Assembly (NCBI GenBank): GCA_019637645.1 | Contig: JAHBVH010000115.1 | Location: 1-16,859, forward strand | Direction of reading: 5' to 3' | Origin: Caldilineaceae bacterium | GTDB lineage: Bacteria > Chloroflexota > Anaerolineae > Caldilineales > Caldilineaceae | DNA: 16,859 nt | In this document: piece by piece, positions 1 to 6,095 of the stretch | Layout: each line of letters opens with the position of its first letter | How positions within the stretch are numbered: the stretch's first letter is position 1 | Position numbers and translations under genes: made by a program | The notes under the pieces: model-generated | Seen by the model: only the letters and a program-made list of their open reading frames with translations | The model's database searches: none | What the model was told of the DNA's origin: nothing

Positions 1-1
1 C

Positions 2-184
2 GCCGGGGGTCAGCGTATCCCGCACCATTTTTTTATCTTCATAAAACCAGTCAGGGTTAAGGCGAGCCAAAGGGCTGTACAGTTTCTCTAGTGCAGCGAC
101 GCAGAAATCCGTACCGCTTGCACAATGGAGCGCCCACCGATGGGTGGTATCATGGATACCAGATTGGCTCCCAGCCTTGCCCAG
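2..184 (-). other. Open frame of unknown origin at the left window edge
   Basis: On the minus strand 61 codons are open from just after a TGA at 185-187 to the window edge. The conceptual peptide has protein-like composition, for example the stretch LARLNPDWFYEDKKMVRD. There is no ATG, GTG or TTG near its beginning; the first ATG in frame lies only about nine codons from the edge. It could be the broken 5' part of a gene that continues outside the window, or chance. I do not recognise the family. It overlaps the region upstream of the urate genes and argues against extending the downstream decarboxylase gene to the left. Confidence 0.25.
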
Positions 185-246
185 TCAATGACCATCACCG
201 CATGTTGTCATCCGAGATCGCCACGAACCGCAAGGACGCAGAAGAG

Positions 247-1131
247 ATGTTTGACGCCATTACCCAACTCAATCAGTTGAATCGCACCGCGGCCGAAGAA
301 AAATTGACGCGCTGTTGTGGTGCCACCCGGTGGGTCGCACAGATGCTCGCGCGGCGGCCTTTTGCTAGTGTGGATCAATTGCGACAAAGCGCTGACGACA
401 TCTGGTGGGCATTGGCCCCGGATGACTGGCGCGAAGCGTTTCAGCATCACCCCAAGATCGGCGATGTGGATAGCCTGCGGCGTAAATTTGCCAGCACCCA
501 GACCTGGGCCGCCCATGAACAAGCCGCGGTCCAACAGGCGTCGGAAGCAGTCTTGACCGGATTAGCCGCGGGGAACCTCGCCTATGAGGCCAAGTTTGGC
601 TATATTTTTATTGTCTGCGCCACGGGGAAAAGTGCGCCGGAAATGCTGGCCTTGCTCGAGCAGCGCCTCCCCAACGACCCCAGCACCGAACTGCCCATCG
701 CGGCCGAAGAACAGCGCAAGATTACCCAGATCCGGCTGCACAAATTGCTCGAGGAGTTGACCTCGACAGAAGCAACGACAACCCTACGCAGCCCGATTAC
801 GACCCACGTTCTCGATACGAGCCGTGGCCGTCCCGCGGCGGGCATTCCAGTGAAGTTGGAAAGCGCAACGGGAACAGAGACGTGGCAAGCCGTCGCAACC
901 GGGATCACCGATAGCGATGGCCGGGCGGCCCACCTCTTGCCCCCAGCCGATACCGTTGCCCCCGGCCTCTATCGCCTCACCTTTGCCACCGGTGACTACT
1001 TTCGCCAACAAGGAATGACCAGCTTTTATCCTTATGTTGTGGTGACTTTTGCTGTCGAACAGCCGACCGAACACTACCATGTCCCGCTGCTGCTCAATCC
1101 GTTTGGCTACAGCACCTACCGTGGCAGTTAA
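247..1131 (+). CDS. uraD: Bifunctional OHCU decarboxylase / 5-hydroxyisourate hydrolase (allantoin synthase)
   Basis: This 294-aa protein should carry out the last two steps from urate to S-allantoin. The N-terminal domain (about residues 1-170) is 2-oxo-4-hydroxy-4-carboxy-5-ureidoimidazoline decarboxylase. It has the family HPKIGD motif with the likely catalytic His68, and the conserved block YEAKFGYIFIVCATGKS followed by RLPND. The C-terminal domain (about 183-294) is a transthyretin-like hydroxyisourate hydrolase. It starts THVLDTSRGRPA, carries HYHVPLLLNPFGYSTY, and ends in the diagnostic YRGS. The order (decarboxylase, then hydrolase) matches plant allantoin synthase. The frame is open back to a GTG at 91, but those residues look non-coding. 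ATG 247 is preceded by AAGGA ten bases upstream and begins directly with the domain; ATG 202 is a weaker alternative. The urate oxidase gene follows after 90 bp, probably as one transcript. The symbol covers only the first domain. Confidence 0.93.
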   Translation: MFDAITQLNQLNRTAAEEKLTRCCGATRWVAQMLARRPFASVDQLRQSADDIWWALAPDDWREAFQHHPKIGDVDSLRRKFASTQTWAAHEQAAVQQASEAVLTGLAAGNLAYEAKFGYIFIVCATGKSAPEMLALLEQRLPNDPSTELPIAAEEQRKITQIRLHKLLEELTSTEATTTLRSPITTHVLDTSRGRPAAGIPVKLESATGTETWQAVATGITDSDGRAAHLLPPADTVAPGLYRLTFATGDYFRQQGMTSFYPYVVVTFAVEQPTEHYHVPLLLNPFGYSTYRGS

Positions 1132-1221
1132 CCCTTGGCTTCGGCGGCAGGGATCTAGCCTATCGTCGTGATCGTTTTCATCCGCCGCTGTCCACAGCTA
1201 GCAGAAAGACGGGATTACCCT

Positions 1222-2079
1222 ATGACCATTCATCTCAGTCAAAACCGCTATGGCAAAAGTGATGTGCGCGTGGTCAAAGTGACCCGCAACGGGCAAGAGC
1301 ATCGGCTCCAAGAATTAACCGTCAAAGTCTTGCTCTCGGGAGAGTTTAGCGACACCTATCTCACCGGCGATAACAGTGCGGTATTGCCCACGGATACGAT
1401 CAAGAATACGATTTATGTCCTGGCCCAAGAGCATCCAATCCACGCCATTGAAGAATTTGCCGTCGATCTGAGCCGCCACTTTCAGGAGCGGTTGCCCCAT
1501 GTCAGCGAGGTCTATGTGGAAATTGTCGAGGCCATTTGGCACCGTATGACCGTCGCGGGCACGCTACATCCCTATGCTTTTACCGGTAGCGATACCGAGA
1601 AGCGCGTCTGTGCCGTTACCCGCCAAGGGACAGCAGTGACGATCCAATCAGAGATTCGCGATATGGTCATTCTCAAGACCACCGGCTCGGGTTTTACCAA
1701 CTTCCTCCGCGATGAATATACCACGCTGCAAGAGACCAGTGATCGCCTGTTAGGCACCAAGGTAATCGCCCAATGGCATTATAAACAACCGATGGGGGAC
1801 GCCGCCATCGGCTTTGTAGCGGTGCGCAACCAACTACGCCAGATCCTACTCGATATCTTTGCGACCCACACCAGCGACTCGCTCCAAAACACCCTCTATG
1901 AAATGGGCAAAGCGGTGCTCACCCAACTGCCCATTGTTGCCGATATCCATCTACTCATGCCCAATAAACATAATCTGTTAGTCGATTTCACGCCCTTTCA
2001 GCGCGATAACCCCAACCAGATCTTCCTCCCCATCAATGAACCTTTTGGCTCGATCGAAGGCACGCTGTACGCCGACTGA
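1222..2079 (+). CDS. pucL: Urate oxidase (uricase, factor-independent urate hydroxylase)
   Basis: This 285-aa cytoplasmic enzyme should oxidise urate to 5-hydroxyisourate with O2 and no cofactor. That supplies the substrate of the bifunctional protein encoded just upstream. Visible family marks are the N-terminal GKSDVRVVKV with Lys12, the LPTDTIKNTIY block with Thr57, SGFTNFLRDEYTTL in the second T-fold half, and MPNKHNLLVDF with His250. Lys, Thr and His are the known catalytic triad of uricases. Length is normal for the family (about 280-320). The open frame reaches a GTG at 1168, but ATG 1222 gives the usual uricase N-terminus; a weak purine-rich stretch (about 1203-1213) precedes it. Unlike Bacillus PucL, the decarboxylase is not fused to the uricase here but to the hydrolase. 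The gene stops 16 bp before a large palindrome. Confidence 0.95.
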   Translation: MTIHLSQNRYGKSDVRVVKVTRNGQEHRLQELTVKVLLSGEFSDTYLTGDNSAVLPTDTIKNTIYVLAQEHPIHAIEEFAVDLSRHFQERLPHVSEVYVEIVEAIWHRMTVAGTLHPYAFTGSDTEKRVCAVTRQGTAVTIQSEIRDMVILKTTGSGFTNFLRDEYTTLQETSDRLLGTKVIAQWHYKQPMGDAAIGFVAVRNQLRQILLDIFATHTSDSLQNTLYEMGKAVLTQLPIVADIHLLMPNKHNLLVDFTPFQRDNPNQIFLPINEPFGSIEGTLYAD

Positions 2080-2095
2080 ACGGCAGCAGAGCAGC

Positions 2096-2142
2096 GTTAT
2101 CAAGGTCGGTCAGGTTGCGTAAACCTGACCGACCTTGATAAC
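2096..2142. repeat. Perfect 21-bp inverted repeat with 5-nt loop
   Basis: The arms 2096-2116 and 2122-2142 are exact reverse complements (the left arm begins GTTATCAAGGTCGGTC), separated by GCGTA. It lies between the convergent urate oxidase gene and the truncated permease, so it may terminate transcription from both sides. Neither strand has a T-run after the stem, which is unusual for an intrinsic terminator. It supplies the last ten residues and the stop codon of the permease fragment. It may instead be a REP- or MITE-like palindrome, or a rearrangement joint. Confidence 0.85.
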
Positions 2143-2547
2143 ATCGCGATATTTGATGGTCTCTAGGATGCGCATAAAGATCACCGTGCCAGCCAACGCA
2201 AAGAGAAAGCCGATGCTCATCTTTTGGAAAACCGAGGCTGAACCAAAGAAGAGCGTCGCGACCAAGATGCCCAGGCTGGCGGCTTCCATGGTGCCTGCTG
2301 TCGATGGGGTGACAAATTTGTTGCGTGCGAGCTGCTGCATGATCAGGCCGACGACACTCATGCTCATGCCCGCCGTGAGGATGGCAATGAGCCGTCGTAC
2401 GCGCCTAATGAGGAAGATCTGCGCCTGGTCGTCAGCAGTGAATAGACCACGGAGGGTGATATTGCTGACCCCAATAAAGAGCGAGGCCCCCGCGAGCAAC
2501 ATCAGCAAGAGCAACGGTGCGAACAAAAAACGGTGCTTTCCCAACAC
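2110..2547 (-). pseudogene. Truncated FecCD-family siderophore permease (YclN-like), N-terminal half only
   Basis: The readable product is about 145 aa, while FecCD permeases are about 310-350 aa. It closely resembles the start of YclN/CeuB-type ferric-siderophore permeases: ASLFIGVSNITL, then RRVRRLIAILTAGMSMSVVG, then LIMQQLARNKFVTPSTAGTM. It then breaks off at ILETIKYRD. The final residues (VIKVGQVYAT) and stop are encoded by the palindrome at 2096-2142, so the C-terminal membrane helices and the ATPase-coupling region are missing. GTG 2547 is preceded by AAGGA and is my preferred start. ATG 2571 and GTG 2631 are in frame but lack a clear ribosome site. The binding-protein gene lies upstream on the same strand. 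The expected second permease and ATPase are absent on this side. Confidence 0.8.
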
Positions 2548-2639
2548 ACACAATTCCTTCACAGCAGTCATACCGAACAGGATTGCCAGGGACAACTGCC
2601 CCCATCGGCATGACAAGATAAAGCCAGACACCCTGCATT

Positions 2640-2675
2640 ATAAAACAAAATTCGCCCGCGATTAGGGCGAATTTT
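2640..2675 (-). terminator. Intrinsic terminator after the siderophore-binding lipoprotein gene
   Basis: An 11-bp perfect stem (AAAATTCGCCC at 2647-2657 paired with 2665-2675) has a 7-nt loop. On the minus strand it is followed by a T-rich stretch (TTTTGTTTTAT). It lies about 95 bp downstream of the stop of the binding-protein gene and just before the permease remnant, so transcription of the remnant would need read-through. Confidence 0.75.
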
Positions 2676-2769
2676 GCTCAAGCTGGTTGTGGTAAGGGTA
2701 AAGCGATGATCTAAACTAGGCTTAACAAAGAAGTGACTAAGGTTAACCGGCGGGTAAACTATGCTAAAT

Positions 2770-3807
2770 TTAGGGAGCCGCTTTTTCCGCCAGCATGGCC
2801 GCCGTTTCTTTCATTGTTTCGCGGATGAGGGTAACATCCACGCCATAGTAACGGTCCGTGTCCAAAAAGTAGACATTGCCATTCTGGACGGCGGGTAGAT
2901 TTTGCCATAGCGCCAGTTCCTGAATCCGCTGAAATTCAGCTTGGTCATCCCCTTCATTGCGCACAATGATAAAAAGATGATCACCGACATACTCAGAAAG
3001 CACCTCTAACGAGATCTGGAGAGCCGAGCCATAAGGATTTTTTTCGATCTCGGCAGCGACGGTAGACGGCGGCGTCGCCTGGAGGCTGGTATAGAGCATA
3101 TAGCCGCCAAAATTGCGATTCAAATAAACTCGCAGGCGGCTCGCTTCCACCCGAACAATCGACACAGTCTCTTCGCCAAGCACCGGCTGCACTAATGCCT
3201 GTGCGGCGGCCTGCTCGGCTTCGTATTCAGCAAGCCAAGGTTGAACATTGGCAGATTTGCCTACGGCATCGGCGATCTTGGGAAAGGTACTATAGATGGG
3301 GTCCTGTTCAAAGCTAAAGAGAACCACAGGAGCAACCTCGGCGAGAAGTTCGATCACTTCCGGATAGATCTGCTGATGCACCGTCGAAAAGATAATCAGA
3401 TCCGGTGCTAACATGGCAATTGTTTCAACATTCGGTGGATCGCCGATCGATTCAACTCCGGCTAACGCGGCTTGAATAAAGAGATTTTTAAAGTCATTCG
3501 GACCTACCGCGATCGGCGTGACGCCGATCGCAAGTAGTTCCGCGGCAAAGTCCGAAACAATAACTCGCTGTGGCGAAACGGGAATCTCTACTGCGCGACC
3601 GGCATCATCGACAAAAAGACGCGTGGCTGCGGTCGCTTCTGATTCAACGACAACAGTATCAGTGACGGTCGTTGAATCGGCCAACTCCGCGATCGGCGTG
3701 GCCGACACTGGGCTACTGCCTGTGGGTGCAATGCCAACACACGCCGTTAGCACCAAAAGAAGCAGGCCGGAAGCCAGTGTAGCGCGAAAAGGCAGGTAAA
3801 TGAACAA
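2770..3807 (-). CDS. Iron-siderophore ABC transporter substrate-binding lipoprotein
   Basis: This 345-aa protein should capture a ferric siderophore outside the membrane and hand it to a FecCD-type permease. The N-terminus is a lipoprotein signal with lipobox LTAC (Cys23), then a Ser/Thr/Pro-rich tether to about residue 65. The fold is the helical-backbone type binding protein of the FepB/FeuA/YclQ group: VEIPVSPQRVIVSDFAAELLAIGVTPIAVG, then IAMLAPDLIIFS, then ISLEVLSEYVGDHLFIIV, then WQNLPAVQNGNVYFLDTD. The start is TTG: no ATG is suitable, and GAGGAG lies 8 nt upstream. The operon partner downstream is a truncated permease behind a terminator. The protein is therefore either an orphan or uses the permeases encoded at 15098-16859. 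The ligand cannot be told from sequence. Confidence 0.9.
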   Translation of the reverse strand: MFIYLPFRATLASGLLLLVLTACVGIAPTGSSPVSATPIAELADSTTVTDTVVVESEATAATRLFVDDAGRAVEIPVSPQRVIVSDFAAELLAIGVTPIAVGPNDFKNLFIQAALAGVESIGDPPNVETIAMLAPDLIIFSTVHQQIYPEVIELLAEVAPVVLFSFEQDPIYSTFPKIADAVGKSANVQPWLAEYEAEQAAAQALVQPVLGEETVSIVRVEASRLRVYLNRNFGGYMLYTSLQATPPSTVAAEIEKNPYGSALQISLEVLSEYVGDHLFIIVRNEGDDQAEFQRIQELALWQNLPAVQNGNVYFLDTDRYYGVDVTLIRETMKETAAMLAEKAAP

Positions 3808-3815
3808 GGGAATTT

Positions 3816-3821
3816 CTCCTC
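3816..3821 (-). promoter_or_regulatory. Strong ribosome binding site fixing a TTG start
   Basis: GAGGAG on the minus strand lies 8 nt before TTG 3807. It decides the start codon of the binding-protein gene, which has no ATG in a suitable place. Confidence 0.75.
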
Positions 3822-3851
3822 TACATGATGTGCGGGATTACGATGATGGTA

Positions 3852-3938
3852 TTAAGGCGCTAATAATTCAATCACTTGATCTAGCCGCGTGAACATATCC
3901 TCATTGTCATCAAATTGGATGGTCGGCGCAATGATTGC
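3852..3938 (-). pseudogene. C-terminal remnant of an unidentified gene
   Basis: Directly after the amber stop of the ABC exporter, in the same frame, 28 more codons run to a TAA at 3852-3854. They read like a real C-terminus: the core is IQFDDNEDMFTRLDQVIELL. The shape, FxDNEDxFTRLDQVIELL, recalls the end of class V aminotransferases/cysteine desulfurases, where a Q(F)YNTEEDIDRLVEAL-like helix closes the protein. That assignment is tentative. There is no start codon or ribosome site for it. It looks like the tail of a deleted gene, which would make this stretch a deletion joint. Read-through of the TAG is the less likely alternative. Confidence 0.4.
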
Positions 3939-5672
3939 CTACGTGCGCCCGACGCCGACACCTTGTTCAAAGGCACGCCAGAGATTGGCATAGCGCCCTT
4001 GCTGTGCGAGCAGATCGCGATGAGTACCCATTTCGGTCATCTGATCGCGGTCGACCACGATAATGCGGTCGGCACGCGCGGCAGTGCTCAGGCGGTGGGC
4101 AATCACAAGGGTTGTGCGGCCTTCCGCCAGCTCTTCGAGCGAGCGTTGGATCGCAATCTCGGTCTCCGTATCCAGCGATGAGGTCGCTTCATCCAAAATC
4201 AGGATCGGCGGATTCTTGAGGAACATACGGGCAATCGAGACCCGCTGTTTTTGTCCACCGGAAAGCTTTACCCCCCGCTCGCCGATGACGGTGTTCATCC
4301 CTTCGGGCAAGCTGCGGATAAATTCTTCCAAATGGGCCAGCCGGGCCGCGGCCCACAGTTCGGCTTCACTAGCCCCCAATTTGCCATAGGCAATATTCTC
4401 GCCAATCGTCCCGGCAAAGAGAAAGACATCCTGCTGCACAATCCCGATCTGGCGGCGCAGCGAGGCCAAGGTCATCTGGCGGATATCAATGCCATCAATG
4501 GTGATGCGACCAGCGTCCACCTCGTAAAAGCGGGGCAAGAGGCTACAGAGAGTAGTTTTGCCAGCCCCAGAAGGCCCAACAAAGGCTACCGTCTCGCCCG
4601 CGGTGATCGAGAGATTGACTTGCTCGATCACTTTGCGATGGCCCTCATAGCCAAAGGTGACATTCTCATAGCGAATGTCGCCTTTCAGCTCTTTGACTTC
4701 AATGGCATCCGGGGCATCGACAATGTCGGGTGCGGTGGACATCAATTCCAGGTAGCGTTTAAAGCCAGCAATCCCGCTGGGGTAGCTCTCGATCACGGCG
4801 TTGATCTTTTCAACAGGGCGGAAGAAGACATCGGTCAGCAGCAAGAAGGCAATAAATTCGCCATAGGTCAACTCACCCTGGATGACAAACCACGTACCGC
4901 AGACCATGACAAAGATCGAGATAAAGCGCATGAGCATGTAGCTGATCGACAAGCTGCGTGCCATGAGCTTGTAGGCCAGGAGCTTGTTGCTGCGATAGTT
5001 CATGTTGTCAGTGGCAAAGAGTTTGCTCTCGTGGTCTTCGTTGGCAAACGCTTGCACCACCCGAATCCCACCCACTGTATCCTCGACCCGGGCGTTAAAC
5101 TGCCCCAGATTGCCAAAGAGATCTTCATAGGTCTTGGTCATCTTTTGGTTAAAATAGATCCCCACCCAGCCCACCAAGGGCACCACAAGGAAAGTCAACA
5201 ATGTCAATTCCCAGTTGAGCCAGAGCATCAGACAAAACGCGCCAATCAGGGTCATGATCGCAATAAAGACATCTTCCGGGCCATGATGGGCCAACTCACC
5301 AATGGTATGCAAGTCGCTGGTGATCCGGGCGATCAGGTGGCCGGTCTTGTTGTTGTCAAAAAAGCGAAACGAGAGCTTTTGAATATGGTCAAAGGCCCGG
5401 CGGCGCATCTCGGTTTCGATGTTAATGCCCAGCATGTGGCCCCAATAGGTCACGACATATTGAAAGACGGTATTCAGCGCATAGATGCCCAACAGCCCCG
5501 CCGCGGCCAGCAAGACCATGGGCCAATCTTTGCTAGGCAGCAACCGGTCAATAAATTGGTTGATGGCCAGCGGAAAGCCTAATTCCAACAGGCCCACCAC
5601 CACGGCACAACCAAAATCGAGAAAGAAGAGCGTGCGATAGGGTTGATAGTAAGCAGCAAATTGACGAATCAT
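3939..5672 (-). CDS. ABC transporter, fused permease/ATP-binding half-exporter (MsbA/BmrA-like)
   Basis: This 577-aa half-transporter would work as a homodimer in the cytoplasmic membrane. Residues 1 to about 310 form the type I exporter membrane domain with six helices. The C-terminal nucleotide-binding domain is complete: Walker A GPSGAGKTT (366-374), Q-loop QQDVFLFAGT, signature LSGGQKQRVSIAR (from 470), Walker B ILILDEATSSLD (from 490), and switch His in VIAHRLS (about 526). ATG 5672 begins with the normal MIRQFAAYYQPYR entry; a TTG at 5714 in frame has no ribosome site. The ATG's own site is weak, with GGAG about 15 nt upstream. The substrate is unknown. Lipids, drugs and peptides are typical, and its place beside siderophore genes makes siderophore export possible but unproven. 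Confidence 0.93.
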   Translation of the reverse strand: MIRQFAAYYQPYRTLFFLDFGCAVVVGLLELGFPLAINQFIDRLLPSKDWPMVLLAAAGLLGIYALNTVFQYVVTYWGHMLGINIETEMRRRAFDHIQKLSFRFFDNNKTGHLIARITSDLHTIGELAHHGPEDVFIAIMTLIGAFCLMLWLNWELTLLTFLVVPLVGWVGIYFNQKMTKTYEDLFGNLGQFNARVEDTVGGIRVVQAFANEDHESKLFATDNMNYRSNKLLAYKLMARSLSISYMLMRFISIFVMVCGTWFVIQGELTYGEFIAFLLLTDVFFRPVEKINAVIESYPSGIAGFKRYLELMSTAPDIVDAPDAIEVKELKGDIRYENVTFGYEGHRKVIEQVNLSITAGETVAFVGPSGAGKTTLCSLLPRFYEVDAGRITIDGIDIRQMTLASLRRQIGIVQQDVFLFAGTIGENIAYGKLGASEAELWAAARLAHLEEFIRSLPEGMNTVIGERGVKLSGGQKQRVSIARMFLKNPPILILDEATSSLDTETEIAIQRSLEELAEGRTTLVIAHRLSTAARADRIIVVDRDQMTEMGTHRDLLAQQGRYANLWRAFEQGVGVGRT

Positions 5673-6095
5673 TAGTAACGTAGATGCTCCATTCGTAATA
5701 GAGTATTGGGTCAAGCAAAGAGACCGCTAGACAGCTCATGGATAGATCTATCGTAGCAGATTAGGGGATTGCTCGTCTATTCTTGGTTTATTACAATTTA
5801 GATGAGGGGGCGAACACATTCACACAGGGCGCGGCACAGCCCTGTAAACGGCTCTACTCTAGCAAAGTTCCTGGCTGTGATCAAGGGTAAAAAACGGTTG
5901 GATCAGCCGCTACTGATACGGCAACGGTGAAGGGATTGTTTAACCTGCCTGGAGAAAACCCCTGTAGGCAGGTTGAACCAAAATGTAGACGCGGCTAAAA
6001 GAAGAAAGCGCTTCCTACAAAAATCAGCCTGGCCGCGTTGCGCGGCCAGGCTGATTGCTCAATTTATGGGGGAAGGGGTGCGGGGGTTACCAGGG
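5673..6095. other. Intergenic region with hairpins, no gene seen
   Basis: This 423-bp gap lies between two minus-strand genes. It holds a small hairpin at 5824-5845 (ACAGGGC paired with GCCCTGT), a second at 5942-5974 (AACCTGCCT paired with AGGCAGGTT, 15-nt loop), a half-site GTAGACGC at 5985-5992 that resembles the RAYT-associated palindrome, and the terminator at 6022-6056. I see no convincing coding region and no clear sigma-70 promoter for the exporter. Confidence 0.6.
6016..6056 (-). terminator. Intrinsic terminator of the large secreted-protein gene
   Basis: A 16-bp perfect GC-rich stem (AATCAGCCTGGCCGCG at 6022-6037 paired with 6041-6056) has a 3-nt loop. On the minus strand TTTTTG follows. 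It lies about 40 bp after the stop of the 1212-aa protein gene. Confidence 0.85.

Noticed and set aside
91..246. N-terminal extension of the OHCU decarboxylase gene from GTG 91
   Set aside because: The extra residues do not resemble the family, overlap a better-looking minus-strand frame, and a good ribosome site precedes ATG 247.
2637..2642. TATAAT on the minus strand before the permease remnant
   Set aside because: There is no -35 element at a suitable distance, and it lies in the T-rich tail of the terminator, so it is not called as a promoter.
2734..2750. GGTTAACC palindrome resembling part of a DtxR/IdeR iron box
   Set aside because: It lies downstream of the binding-protein gene and before a terminator, with only the central bases matching. 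It is too weak and badly placed to call an operator.
3509..3531. Palindrome with 11-bp arms containing CGATCG
   Set aside because: It lies inside the binding-protein coding frame and stems from the codons for GVTPIAVG; GCGATCGGCGTG recurs nearby (about 3690) through another TPIA. A regulatory role is unsupported.
4251..5582. Plus-strand open frame of 443 codons
   Set aside because: It is antisense to the ABC exporter, whose motifs are all intact. The plus-strand product is rich in His, Gln and Gly without any domain, as expected of a shadow frame.
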